DNA of 40,822 bases from Cognatundibacterium jejuense. Lineage in GTDB: Bacteria > Pseudomonadota > Gammaproteobacteria > Burkholderiales > Burkholderiaceae_D. Positions 18,685 through 26,910 of the stretch are shown here, piece after piece. The stretch spans positions 1 through 40,822 of the forward strand of contig NZ_JACOFV010000024.1 of assembly GCF_014284255.1 (NCBI RefSeq), given 5' to 3'. Made by a program: the position numbers and the translations under genes. The notes under the pieces were generated by a model that saw only the letters and a list, made by a program, of their open reading frames with translations, was not told the origin of the DNA and ran no database searches. Every line of letters begins with the position of its first letter. Positions within the stretch are counted from its first letter, which is position 1.

Positions 18685-18705
18685 TGCGTTCATTAGTTGA
18701 ACGCA
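18685..18705. promoter_or_regulatory. Perfect palindrome at the expected transcription start (operator or 5' hairpin)
   Basis: TGCGTTCA (18685-18692) is repeated in inverse as TGAACGCA (18698-18705) with 5 bases between. It lies immediately after the -10 box TATACT. This is the size and position of a repressor operator, for example for the winged-helix protein encoded just downstream. As RNA it would form a stable 5' hairpin. Confidence 0.5.
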
Positions 18706-18809
18706 CTTTATTTGTGGCCATTGAGCTTGTGGATTTTGGCGTTCATCCGGTTCGCATCAGTGGCTTAAACGAAAACTGCATATTTTATTTAAATAGATCC
18801 CAAGCACGC

Positions 18810-19148
18810 ATGTATCGCCAAAAAATTGATGATGAAGATGCCTACCTGGAGGTTATGCGCTTGCTCGAAGCTAACCCGCAAATGTCGCAGCGTGAAATAG
18901 CCGCAGCACTGGGGGTGAGTTTAGGTAAGGCAAATTATTGCTTAAAAGCCTTACTCGATAAAGGTTGGCTAAAGATGCAGAATTTTCAGGGGAGTAAAAA
19001 TAAGTTGGCTTACGCCTATTTATTAACCCCCAAAGGCATCATAGAAAAGAGCGAAATTACTGCCCGTTTTCTGCAAAAAAAAATGCATGAATACGAGCAC
19101 CTGAGATCATTAATTGAATCACTGCAGTCAGAAGTGAATTCAAAATGA
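18810..19148 (+). CDS. EPS-associated MarR-type transcriptional regulator
   Basis: A small (112-residue) winged-helix DNA-binding protein of the family found beside exopolysaccharide clusters of betaproteobacteria. The helix-turn-helix is [19 protein letters not shown], then [17 protein letters not shown] charged C-terminal helix (about 80-110) probably dimerises. I choose ATG 18810 because homologues begin just before the [14 protein letters not shown] segment. A TTG start at 18684 is in frame and would add 42 residues of unrelated character that cover the palindrome and leader. The ribosome-binding site at 18810 is poor. It lies 34 bases before manC and probably controls this polysaccharide locus or itself; the direction of control is unknown. 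Confidence 0.8.
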   Translation: MYRQKIDDEDAYLEVMRLLEANPQMSQREIAAALGVSLGKANYCLKALLDKGWLKMQNFQGSKNKLAYAYLLTPKGIIEKSEITARFLQKKMHEYEHLRSLIESLQSEVNSK

Positions 19149-19182
19149 ATCTGACGTAAAAAGATATAGAAGGATAAAGCTC

Positions 19183-20625
19183 ATGTTAAAAGTATCCCCA
19201 GTGATTTTGTGCGGCGGCTCAGGTACGCGCTTATGGCCTTTGTCACGCTCTGGTTTTCCTAAGCAGTTTTTGGTGTTATCTGGCACCACCAGTTTATTTC
19301 AACAAGCAGTTGAGCGCATCAATGCGATCACTAGCCATGATATTACGCTTGACGAGACCCTGGTCGTCACCAATGAAGAACATCGCTTTTTAGCGCTTGA
19401 TCAATTGCGTGAACTAAAAACGGTCAATGCCACTTTATTGCTTGAGCCCATCGCTCGCAATACCGCTCCGGCACTGACTCTGGCTGCCTTGCGCGCGGTA
19501 GAGCAGGGCGACGATCCTATTTTGGTCGTAACACCTGCCGACCAAACCATTACTGATCAGGCCGCCTTTACAACAGCCTTGCAACAAAGCGTACGTGCCG
19601 CAGCTGATGGCGCCATTATCATTTTAGGTATTACGCCAACGGCACCAGAAACTGGCTACGGTTACATCAAACACCAAGGCAATGTTAAAACCTTTGGTGA
19701 ATACAGCGTTGCCCAGTTCGCAGAAAAGCCAGACGCAACGACCGCACAACAATATGTAGATAGCGGCAACTACTGCTGGAATAGCGGCATGTTCGTCTTG
19801 CGCGCTAGCACATGGCTCAATGCGCTCAATCAATTCCGCCCTGATATCGCCGAAGCGACACAAGCATCCTGGCAAGACCGTAGTTCTGACGCGCAATTCA
19901 TTCGCCCAGCTAAAACAGCGTTCGCAGACATCCCTAGCGAATCCATCGACTATGCCGTCATGGAAAAATGCCCGGGTTCAGGTATTACCATCAACATGGT
20001 GCCGCTGGCCGCAGGCTGGAATGACCTCGGCGCTTGGGATGCCGTCTGGCAGGTAGGCGCACAAGACACCAATGGCAACGTCATGCAAGGTGATGCATTT
20101 CAGGCGGACACCACCAACAGTTTAATCTACGCATCCAGCCGCTTAGTTAGCGCGGTCGGCGTCGACAACCTCGTAATTGTAGAGACCGCGGATGCTGTAT
20201 TGGTTGCTAATCGTAGTCAAAGCCAGCAAGTAAAGCAAATCGTGAATGCATTAGAAGCGCAGGGTCGCGAAGAACATACTTTGCATCGCAAAGTGTTCCG
20301 TCCTTGGGGGTGGTACGACAGCATTGATGAGGCAGAACGATTTAAAGTAAAGCGTATTCAAGTAAAACCCGGCGCCAGCCTGAGTCTACAAAAACATCAC
20401 CATCGTGCAGAACACTGGATCGTTGTCAAAGGCACTGCTGAAGTCACATGCGGCGAGAAAGTGATTTTGTTGACGGAGAATCAATCGACCTATATCCCGC
20501 TGGGAGAAGTGCATCGCTTAAAAAATCCTGGTGCTATTCCACTAGAAATTATAGAAGTTCAGTCCGGAAGTTATTTGAATGAGGATGATATCGTGCGGTT
20601 TGAGGATACATATGGAAGATATTGA
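19183..20625 (+). CDS. manC: Mannose-1-phosphate guanylyltransferase / mannose-6-phosphate isomerase
   Basis: A 480-residue bifunctional enzyme. The N-terminal nucleotidyltransferase makes GDP-mannose from mannose-1-phosphate and GTP: GGSGTRLWPLSR with FPKQF (about 11-29), later FAEKPD and the NSGMFV box. The C-terminal cupin (about 360-480) is the type II phosphomannose isomerase, with the metal-site sequence QKHHHRAEHWIVVKG. The length matches ManC/AlgA/XanB. AGAAGGA at 19168-19174 is a strong ribosome-binding site. GDP-mannose can feed mannose, fucose or rhamnose units. No phosphomannomutase (manB) is in the window, so that step is elsewhere. The gene is noticeably less AT-rich than the cassette that follows. 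Confidence 0.93.
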   Translation: MLKVSPVILCGGSGTRLWPLSRSGFPKQFLVLSGTTSLFQQAVERINAITSHDITLDETLVVTNEEHRFLALDQLRELKTVNATLLLEPIARNTAPALTLAALRAVEQGDDPILVVTPADQTITDQAAFTTALQQSVRAAADGAIIILGITPTAPETGYGYIKHQGNVKTFGEYSVAQFAEKPDATTAQQYVDSGNYCWNSGMFVLRASTWLNALNQFRPDIAEATQASWQDRSSDAQFIRPAKTAFADIPSESIDYAVMEKCPGSGITINMVPLAAGWNDLGAWDAVWQVGAQDTNGNVMQGDAFQADTTNSLIYASSRLVSAVGVDNLVIVETADAVLVANRSQSQQVKQIVNALEAQGREEHTLHRKVFRPWGWYDSIDEAERFKVKRIQVKPGASLSLQKHHHRAEHWIVVKGTAEVTCGEKVILLTENQSTYIPLGEVHRLKNPGAIPLEIIEVQSGSYLNEDDIVRFEDTYGRY

Positions 20626-20716
20626 GTTATATACTTGCTTCAATAACGATAGTTCACTCATAAATATAATTTTTTAATGGATTTGAGTTCGAATCAAAAA
20701 CTAATTTACCGTTATT

Positions 20717-20746
20717 TTGTAATTGCTTGTAATTACATTTTATATT
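20717..20746 (+). promoter_or_regulatory. Candidate promoter of the acyl-cassette
   Basis: TTGTAA (20717-20722) and TATATT (20741-20746) are spaced by 18 bases, with transcription expected near 20753. AGGA (20757-20760) before the carrier protein gene leaves a very short leader. The 141-base gap after manC shows no clear terminator. Confidence 0.4.
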
Positions 20747-20766
20747 CAACCTATTTAGGAATTTAA

Positions 20767-21021
20767 ATGAATAATCTTCGTGCAAATATTATTGCAGCAA
20801 TTGAGGAAACCGCTGATGTCAGGGGTGCGAATATAGTTGGTGCTTTTGTAGACGAAACTGTTTTGCTGGATTCTGGCTTGGATTCATTGGGCTTTGCTAT
20901 TTTGGTCGCTCGCCTTGAGGAAGAGCTTGGTTATGATCCATTTGTTTTGATGGATGAGCCCGTTTATCCTCGTACCCTTGGCGATTTTGTTGCGATTTAT
21001 ACGAAATTTTATCCAAAATGA
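20767..21021 (+). CDS. Stand-alone acyl carrier protein
   Basis: An 84-residue carrier protein. The phosphopantetheine site is DSGLDSLGFAIL, with Ser40 as the attachment residue. It is preceded by a helical N-terminus and followed by RLEEELGYDPF and a third helix. It differs from the housekeeping AcpP (which has DSLDTVEL), so it is a specialised carrier. AGGA at 20757-20760 is the ribosome-binding site. Its stop overlaps the ATG of an adenylate-forming ligase, the obvious partner for loading it. Next come a reductase and an acyltransferase, then sugar-amine genes. I infer that it carries the acyl group to be placed on an amino sugar. Needing holo-ACP synthase, it depends on a phosphopantetheinyl transferase elsewhere. 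Confidence 0.88.
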   Translation: MNNLRANIIAAIEETADVRGANIVGAFVDETVLLDSGLDSLGFAILVARLEEELGYDPFVLMDEPVYPRTLGDFVAIYTKFYPK

Positions 21022-22355
21022 GAAATTTGGCAGAAAGATTTGCAACTTTTAATGCCAACGAGATTGCTTGGTATGGTGCGAATGATTTTTTTATTGATGC
21101 TACAAAATTGAGCAAAGTATTTGGTCAAATTTCTCCCGAAGCTTGGAAAGGGAAGCGTGTTGCCATTAGCGACATGTCGGTTATTGAATTGGTCGCGTCC
21201 ATGGTTTTTTTGGATGGAATTGCCGAAACAATTTTACTGCTGCCTAGCGAAGATAACTCAGAAATACATACAGAACGTTTAGTACAAGCAAAAATAGATA
21301 TTGTTTTGAATGAGGATGGGATCGGATTCCTGAAAATATTGCATGGAAAATCGCCTGATATTGCTGTGTCGCCTAGGCAATGGCCGTCAAGTGACTATTT
21401 AGATGATCCGATTTCTACCACATGGTTGTTGCCTACTTCTGGTACAACGGGTATTCCAAAGCTTATTCCGCACACATTTCAATCGTTAACACGTAGCATG
21501 GTCAGCCGTAACGTAAGTGCTAAATTTGTGTGGGGAAGTCTTTACAGTTTGCGACGATTTGCTGGTTTGCAGGTGTTTCTACAATCTTGGCTCTGCGGAA
21601 CCCCTCTAATCCTAAATGATGATTCGGATTCGTTAGATACCAAACTAACTCGATTTGCTGAGTTAGGGTGTAATGCACTCTCTGCCACTCCTTCGATGTG
21701 GCGAAAACTTGCTATGCATCCCATGTTTGACCAGTTGAAGTTGACTCAAATCACTTTAGGTGGCGAGATAGTGGATCAAACTGTTCTTGATTTGCTATCC
21801 AGAAAATTTCCTTCTTCACGCATCACGCATATTTATGCTTCAACAGAGGCCGGAGTTGGATTTGTTGTACGAGATAATAAGGCTGGATTTCCCTTAACAT
21901 TTTTGAATTCTTCTATCTCTGGAGTAGAACTCCGTGTTGATGAATTAGGTCATTTGTGGCTCCGCTCTCAGCGTGATAATCAGGCGGCATGGATTGATTC
22001 TGGGGATATGGTTGATGTTCGTAAAGAAAGAGTGTATTTCTTAGGACGTGCCAATGGTTCGATCAACGTTGGTGGAAACAAAGTGATGCCCGAAGAGGTC
22101 GAGTTGGTCATTCAGGAGTTGTCCGAAGTGGCTTTTGTGCAGGTCCGTGCACGTAAAAGTGCTATGTTAGGTAGTTTAGTTGAGGCAGCCATTACGCCCT
22201 CACCGGGCATTTCTTTTGATGCATCTATAAAAAAGAAAATTATAGATCATTGTCGTGAGCGCTTAGAGGGCTTTAAAGTCCCTGCGTTTGTTGTAGTAGC
22301 CGACTCCATTGCTTTGTCGGCTTCTGGGAAACTTTTACGAGGTAATTTGGAATGA
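21018..22355 (+). CDS. Adenylate-forming acid:ACP ligase (ANL superfamily)
   Basis: A 445-residue AMP-forming synthetase, shorter than typical acyl-CoA ligases (about 500-550), mainly in the N-terminal part. The core motifs are all readable: P-loop PTSGTTGIPK (about 139-148), YASTEAG (about 274-280), WIDSGD, then GRANGSINVGGNKVMPEEVE, and the C-terminal SASGKLLRG with the adenylation Lys438. It should activate a carboxylic acid as acyl-AMP and pass it to a thiol. Coupling to the carrier protein gene by ATGA suggests that protein is the acceptor rather than CoA. The substrate cannot be read from the sequence. Fatty, hydroxy or keto short acids are possible, and so is an amino acid. Confidence 0.85.
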   Translation: MRNLAERFATFNANEIAWYGANDFFIDATKLSKVFGQISPEAWKGKRVAISDMSVIELVASMVFLDGIAETILLLPSEDNSEIHTERLVQAKIDIVLNEDGIGFLKILHGKSPDIAVSPRQWPSSDYLDDPISTTWLLPTSGTTGIPKLIPHTFQSLTRSMVSRNVSAKFVWGSLYSLRRFAGLQVFLQSWLCGTPLILNDDSDSLDTKLTRFAELGCNALSATPSMWRKLAMHPMFDQLKLTQITLGGEIVDQTVLDLLSRKFPSSRITHIYASTEAGVGFVVRDNKAGFPLTFLNSSISGVELRVDELGHLWLRSQRDNQAAWIDSGDMVDVRKERVYFLGRANGSINVGGNKVMPEEVELVIQELSEVAFVQVRARKSAMLGSLVEAAITPSPGISFDASIKKKIIDHCRERLEGFKVPAFVVVADSIALSASGKLLRGNLE

Positions 22356-23071
22356 AAAAAACGGTCATTGTAACTGGTGCACGCCGTGGACTCGGCCTTG
22401 CTATTTGTTCGCGGTTGGCGGCTGATGGTTATAAGGTGGTTGCTGTCGGACGTAGTGAGAGCGAGGAGCTTAATTCTTTGCGTGCAGCTGGGAATGTTTT
22501 TTTTGAGTTATTCGATTTGTCAAACGTAGAAGAAATCCATACTTGGGTGAATGTTTTAACCAAGCGTTATGGAAGAATTTACGGGCTCGTAAATAATGCT
22601 GCTGTTGGTAGTGATGGTGTGTTGGCAACAATGCATGAACGCGATATTGCTGATTCACTATTAGTTAATTTGCAGTCACCGATCGTGTTGACAAAATATG
22701 TGTCGCGCTCGATGTTGTTGGCCGGTGGTGGACGAGTCATTAATATTTCATCGATTATTGGTTTCACAGGGTTCAGCGGATTGTCAGTTTATGCAGCTAC
22801 AAAGGCAGGGATAATTGGCTTTACAAAGTCGCTGTCACGGGAGTTGGGAAAGGCGGGAATTACCGTTAATTGCATAGCTCCTGGGTATATGGATACTGAT
22901 ATGACCAAGGGAATCGCGCCGGATAAGCTGATGTCCATCAAGCGGCGTAGCCCTTCAGGTAAACTTGCATCCGTAGAGTCTGTCGCCGGATCAGTTTCTT
23001 ATTTACTCGGGGATGATGCAGCCATGATTAATGGTACTACGATCACAGTAGATGCAGGGAGTACAGCATGA
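22352..23071 (+). CDS. FabG-like 3-oxoacyl-ACP reductase (SDR)
   Basis: A 239-residue classical short-chain dehydrogenase. It has the cofactor motif TGARRGLG (8-15), NNAA (about 82-85) and the catalytic residues Ser134, Tyr147 and Lys151 in SIIGFTGFSGLSVYAATK. The Arg pair in the first motif fits NADPH preference. The C-terminal GTTITVDAGS is typical of FabG. Start and stop both overlap neighbours by ATGA. In context it probably reduces a 3-ketoacyl group on the dedicated carrier to a 3-hydroxyacyl group, for instance 3-hydroxybutyryl, a known N-acyl decoration of bacterial amino sugars. That reading is inference. A sugar-keto reductase is the main alternative. Confidence 0.83.
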   Translation: MKKTVIVTGARRGLGLAICSRLAADGYKVVAVGRSESEELNSLRAAGNVFFELFDLSNVEEIHTWVNVLTKRYGRIYGLVNNAAVGSDGVLATMHERDIADSLLVNLQSPIVLTKYVSRSMLLAGGGRVINISSIIGFTGFSGLSVYAATKAGIIGFTKSLSRELGKAGITVNCIAPGYMDTDMTKGIAPDKLMSIKRRSPSGKLASVESVAGSVSYLLGDDAAMINGTTITVDAGSTA

Positions 23072-23844
23072 CGAATTGTATCCATCCTAGTGCTATCGTT
23101 TCTCCAAAAGCGAAATTGGGCGATAACGTGACTGTCGGCCCGTTCACAGTCATTCATGACAATGTTCAAATTGGTGCCGGCGCGCGGATTGATGGTTATT
23201 GTGAGTTAGGTTATCCGACCGCTCTTGCCGAAGGTATGTCTTTAGTGATCGGTACTAACGCAACTATTCGATCGCATAGCGTTTTTTATGAAGGCTCAAG
23301 TTTTGGCGATGGTCTTGTAACGGGACATCATGTGACAGTTAGGGAAAAAACGATTGCTGGTAAAGGTTTTCAAATCGGTACGATGGCTGATATACAAGGT
23401 CATTGTGAAATTGGGCATTATGTCAAAACGCAAAGTTCAGTCACTATTGGACAGAAATCCAAAATTGGAAATTTTGTATGGCTTTTCCCTGGCACATTAT
23501 TGACGAATGACCCAAATCCTCCGAGTAACGACTTGCAGGGCGTTGAGCTTGAAGATTATGTTGTGGTTGGCGTTAAGTCGACCTTGTTACCAGGAGTACG
23601 AATTGGGAAGGGGTCATTTGTTGCGGCACATTCGTTGGTCGGGCAGGATATGCCTGAGGATTCATTAATATCTGGTGTTCCCGCGAAACGTATTCTCAAG
23701 GCTAGTGATATGCGTTTAAAAGGTGATGTCAGAGTTAAAGCATATCCTTGGACGAAACGGTTTGCTAGGGGCTACCCTAATTATGTCATTGAGCAATGGG
23801 CAAATGGCATTGATATCGTTGAGTTTAATAGTTGTGAGACTTAG
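23068..23844 (+). CDS. Left-handed beta-helix N-acyltransferase
   Basis: A 258-residue hexapeptide-repeat acyltransferase. Repeats of the type [IV]GxxxxI start at residue 5 (IHPSAIVSPKAKLGDNVTV) and go on to about 205 (SLISGVPAKRILK). An insertion containing LTNDPNPPS resembles the loop of sugar N-acetyltransferases of the QdtC/FdtC/WbbJ kind. A tail of about 50 residues follows the helix. It probably moves the acyl group to the 3-amino sugar made by the next genes, using the carrier protein instead of, or as well as, acetyl-CoA. It is the last gene of the coupled acyl-cassette. Two adjacent inverted repeats follow its stop codon. Confidence 0.83.
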   Translation: MTNCIHPSAIVSPKAKLGDNVTVGPFTVIHDNVQIGAGARIDGYCELGYPTALAEGMSLVIGTNATIRSHSVFYEGSSFGDGLVTGHHVTVREKTIAGKGFQIGTMADIQGHCEIGHYVKTQSSVTIGQKSKIGNFVWLFPGTLLTNDPNPPSNDLQGVELEDYVVVGVKSTLLPGVRIGKGSFVAAHSLVGQDMPEDSLISGVPAKRILKASDMRLKGDVRVKAYPWTKRFARGYPNYVIEQWANGIDIVEFNSCET

Positions 23845-23913
23845 ATTCAAATTCCTGATATATAAAATCGCGAATTTGATTCCTTGTTAATTTAAAAATT
23901 ATAAATTAACAAG
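23844..23913 (+). promoter_or_regulatory. Two adjacent inverted repeats between the acyl-cassette and fdtA
   Basis: The first, GATTCAAATTC (23844-23854) with GAATTTGATTC (23872-23882), has one mismatch and starts at the stop codon. The second, CTTGTTAATTTA (23883-23894) with TAAATTAACAAG (23902-23913), is a perfect 12-bp stem with a 7-base loop. They abut without a gap. No T-run follows either one, so intrinsic termination is uncertain; mRNA 3' protection or attenuation is possible. Confidence 0.55.
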
Positions 23914-23969
23914 CAGAGTCGTTATGCTGTAATGTCCAATCAAATTGGTATATTTTTGTCTTTGCGCCT

Positions 23970-24000
23970 TTGACATGGGTGTAAATAAAAAAACTTTACT
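23970..24000 (+). promoter_or_regulatory. Candidate promoter upstream of fdtA
   Basis: A perfect -35 box TTGACA lies at 23970-23975. The best -10, TTTACT (23995-24000), is 19 bases further, which is longer than usual. It may restart transcription after the paired hairpins. Confidence 0.3.
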
Positions 24001-24017
24001 GAAATTTAAATTATTTT

Positions 24018-24443
24018 ATGAAAACTCCATTTAATGTTGATGCTTGCGGAATCATTGCATTGCCAAAAATTTCTGATCCACGTGGAAATTTAACTTTTAT
24101 CGAAGGTGGTGATCACATCCCTTTTGATATTCGTAGAGTTTATTATCTCTACGATGTTCCCGGTGGTGCTGAACGAGGGGGGCATGCACATAAGGGACTG
24201 CAGCAACTTATTGTCGCAATGTCAGGAAGCTTTGACATCGTCTTGGATGACGGTGTAAATAAAAAGCGTATCCATCTTAATCGTTCGAATTTTGGATTAT
24301 ATGTATGCCCGATGATTTGGCGAGAGCTTGATAATTTCTCGTCGGGCTCGGTATGCATGGTTCTCGCTTCTAATAAATATGATGAAGATGATTATTACCG
24401 AAATTATGATGAATATTTGGCCGCGCGCGGAGTTTCTAAATGA
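24018..24443 (+). CDS. fdtA: dTDP-4-keto-6-deoxyglucose 3,4-ketoisomerase (FdtA/QdtA family)
   Basis: A 141-residue single-domain cupin of the WxcM-like family, which moves the keto group of dTDP-4-keto-6-deoxyglucose from C4 to C3. The family core [21 protein letters not shown] (39-59) holds the catalytic His56 and His58, followed by [11 protein letters not shown] and the C-terminal [12 protein letters not shown] box. The substrate comes from RmlB, whose gene begins at 40643. The product stereochemistry is not settled. From memory of FdtA/QdtA comparisons, Arg22 in DPRG resembles FdtA (galacto product, Fuc3N), while Arg102 in IWRE resembles QdtA (gluco product, Qui3N). Its stop overlaps the aminotransferase ATG. 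Confidence 0.85.
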   Translation: MKTPFNVDACGIIALPKISDPRGNLTFIEGGDHIPFDIRRVYYLYDVPGGAERGGHAHKGLQQLIVAMSGSFDIVLDDGVNKKRIHLNRSNFGLYVCPMIWRELDNFSSGSVCMVLASNKYDEDDYYRNYDEYLAARGVSK

Positions 24444-25531
24444 ACGTACCTTTTCTTGATTTAAAAGCAGCCTATACGGAACTGCAAACTGATATCGATA
24501 CTGCTGTAGCACGTGTTCTTGCTAGCGGTTATTATATCCACGGACCAGAAGTTGAGGCCTTTGAAGTTGAGTTTGCAAAGTACTGTCAAGCAGATCATTG
24601 CATCGGGGTTGCGAATGGCCTTGACGCGTTATCTTTGGCGCTGCGAGCAATGGATGTTCAACCTGGTGATGAGGTGATTGTCCCAAGTAACACGTTCATC
24701 GCGACTTGGCTGGCAGTGAGTCAATGCGGGGCTATTCCTGTTCCTGTTGAGCCACACCCAGCTACGTTTAACATAGATGTAAGCAAAATCGAAGCGGCTA
24801 TTACTCCGCGGACTAAAGTCATCATTCCTGTGCATCTTTACGGACAACCTGCCGATATGGATGGTGTACTGACAATTGCGAAAAAATATGGTTTGAGAGT
24901 CCTTGAGGATGCTGCTCAGGCACACGGAGCAAGTTACAAGGGGCGAAGAATTGGTTCTCACGGGGACGCTGTGACATGGAGCTTTTATCCTGGGAAAAAC
25001 TTGGGTGCCATCGGTGATGGCGGAGCGGTAACAACAAACGACTCGATGTTAGCAGAGCGTATTCAGGTTTTGCGAAACTATGGTTCAAAACAAAAATATG
25101 TCAATGAAGTAAAAGGTGTAAATAGCCGACTCGATCCTCTTCAGGCTGCGATTTTACGGGCTAAATTGCCACATTTAGATGAATGGAATAATCGCCGTCG
25201 TGAAATAGCGAAACGTTATCAGCACGAGCTAGCCGGGTTAGGTTTCATCTTGCCAACAGTTCCAGAGGGGACTGAGCCAGTATGGCATCTCTACGTTATT
25301 TGTAGCGATGACAGAGATGGTTTGCAGGCTCGCTTAAATGCGGTTGGAATAACGACACTAATACATTATCCGATCCCGCCTCACCTACAACAAGCATACG
25401 CAGACATGGGAATGAAAGTCGGCGATTATCCGATTGCAGAAAAAATGGCTCGTGAGGTGTTGAGTATCCCGATTGGGCCGCAGATGAATAACGCGCAAAT
25501 TGAAGCAGTGATTGCGAATATCCGACAATGA
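24440..25531 (+). CDS. fdtB: dTDP-3-keto-6-deoxyhexose aminotransferase (FdtB/QdtB, DegT family)
   Basis: A 363-residue PLP-dependent sugar aminotransferase of the DegT/DnrJ/EryC1 family. The start [10 protein letters not shown], the region [15 protein letters not shown] and the PLP site [14 protein letters not shown] with Lys186 are all typical. EDAAQAHGA precedes it and positions the PLP ring Asp. C-terminal features [11 protein letters not shown] and LSIPIGP also fit. It would convert the 3-keto sugar from the preceding isomerase to the 3-amino-3,6-dideoxyhexose with glutamate as donor. Pairing with the ketoisomerase by ATGA makes this assignment stronger than family membership alone. The amine it makes is the expected target of the upstream acyltransferase. 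Confidence 0.88.
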   Translation: MNVPFLDLKAAYTELQTDIDTAVARVLASGYYIHGPEVEAFEVEFAKYCQADHCIGVANGLDALSLALRAMDVQPGDEVIVPSNTFIATWLAVSQCGAIPVPVEPHPATFNIDVSKIEAAITPRTKVIIPVHLYGQPADMDGVLTIAKKYGLRVLEDAAQAHGASYKGRRIGSHGDAVTWSFYPGKNLGAIGDGGAVTTNDSMLAERIQVLRNYGSKQKYVNEVKGVNSRLDPLQAAILRAKLPHLDEWNNRRREIAKRYQHELAGLGFILPTVPEGTEPVWHLYVICSDDRDGLQARLNAVGITTLIHYPIPPHLQQAYADMGMKVGDYPIAEKMAREVLSIPIGPQMNNAQIEAVIANIRQ

Positions 25532-26784
25532 CTCTAGTAAGAACCAGTCTTTTAAATGCTATTGCAGTTGCTGTTAAAGTAAGCTGTTCAATGGTTTTAA
25601 ACAAGATTTTGGCGATCTACGTCGGTCCTTCCGGATACGCTGCGATTGGTCAATTTCAAAATATCTTATCCGTTCTCTCAAATTTGGCGGGTGGCGTAAT
25701 GTCATCCGGCATTACAAAAGGGACGGCGGAGAACTATAACGATCAACTTCGCCAACACTGGATTTGGCAAACTGCGGTGAAGTTGACTTTGGTTTGTAGT
25801 TTGTGTTTAGCGATACTACTGCTCTTGTTCGGCTCATGGCTCTCTCGGGTCTTACTACAGGGACATGATTTTGGTGGTGGCCTCGTTTGGGCTGCACTTG
25901 CTTTACCAGCAATTGCAGCAAACAACTTGCTCTTGGCGATCATTAATGGCAAAAAAGAGATTGGTATTTATGTTGTAGCAAATATTAGCGGAAGTATCGT
26001 CAGCTTATTGACTATTGGTCTTCTGACATATTTTTTTCATTTGCAAGGGGCCGTAATTGCTTTGTCTGTTAGTCCAGCAATGTTGCTACTTGGTACGGGC
26101 TATATGGTATCGAAGCGGCCATGGTTTAAGCTCCATTTTTTGATTGGTGCAGGGCATAGATCAATCGTTAAAGAGCTTACGAACTTTGGACTAATGGGAT
26201 TAACTACGGCTTTGGCAGCACCGATTACATTTATATTTATTCGGGATTTTCTATCTAAGGAACTTGGTGTAAATGCTGCTGGATTTTGGCAAGCATCGTG
26301 GAAGATAAGTGAGATTTACTTAATGCTCATTACGACGACGCTTTCTGTTTATTATTTACCAAGGTTGGCCGAAATAAAGAATGCTGAAATATTACGATAT
26401 GAAATATTCAAAGTATATAGATTTGTACTCCCAGTCGTAATTTTCGGTGCAGTTTCTATGTTTTTTTTGCGCGATTTCATAATAACTACATTGTTTTCTG
26501 CGCAGTTTTTTCCAATTAGAGAATTATTTTTTTGGCAGTTGAGTGGAGATGTGATCAAAATTGGATCGTGGATTTTGAGTTTTATTATGCTCGGTCGAAC
26601 AATGACGAAGTCTTTTATTTCAACTGAAATTCTTTTTTCATTTACTTTCTATTTTTTTACAAAATTATTTGTTCATAGCCACGGATTGGTGGGAGTATCA
26701 ATTGCATACGCACTAAATTACGTAATATATTGGATTGTTATGTATTTAATAATAAAAAAAGAAATAACTAAGATGCGAAATTAA
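25528..26784 (+). CDS. wzx: O-antigen/EPS repeat-unit flippase Wzx
   Basis: A 418-residue integral membrane protein with about 11-12 hydrophobic helices and no large soluble domain. The N-terminus ([22 protein letters not shown], then [15 protein letters not shown]) is typical of polysaccharide transporters of the O-antigen translocase type. It would move the lipid-linked repeat unit across the inner membrane. It overlaps the aminotransferase stop by ATGA, which ties it to the amino-sugar genes. Flippases are often matched to the first sugars of the unit. Codons are AT-rich and Phe codons form an 8-T run at 26461. A 126-base AT-rich gap follows before the next gene. Confidence 0.85.
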   Translation: MTLVRTSLLNAIAVAVKVSCSMVLNKILAIYVGPSGYAAIGQFQNILSVLSNLAGGVMSSGITKGTAENYNDQLRQHWIWQTAVKLTLVCSLCLAILLLLFGSWLSRVLLQGHDFGGGLVWAALALPAIAANNLLLAIINGKKEIGIYVVANISGSIVSLLTIGLLTYFFHLQGAVIALSVSPAMLLLGTGYMVSKRPWFKLHFLIGAGHRSIVKELTNFGLMGLTTALAAPITFIFIRDFLSKELGVNAAGFWQASWKISEIYLMLITTTLSVYYLPRLAEIKNAEILRYEIFKVYRFVLPVVIFGAVSMFFLRDFIITTLFSAQFFPIRELFFWQLSGDVIKIGSWILSFIMLGRTMTKSFISTEILFSFTFYFFTKLFVHSHGLVGVSIAYALNYVIYWIVMYLIIKKEITKMRN

Positions 26785-26910
26785 AAATGTAACGTTTAAA
26801 TAAAAATTTCTGATAAATACGGTTGTTTTTGACTATATTCTTTTAGAATTTTTCCAGAATATTTATATAAATATATACTTTTAAGCAATTAATGCGTGGT
26901 AATAAATTTG

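Noticed and set aside
18684..18809. TTG-initiated N-terminal extension of the EPS regulator
   Set aside because: It would translate the palindrome and leader, has no ribosome-binding site, and homologues begin near the ATG at 18810.
20682..20698. T-arm-like hairpin with GTTCGAA loop, possible tRNA remnant
   Set aside because: No other tRNA arms, acceptor stem or CCA can be built around it. A stem of 5 bp in AT-rich DNA is likely chance.
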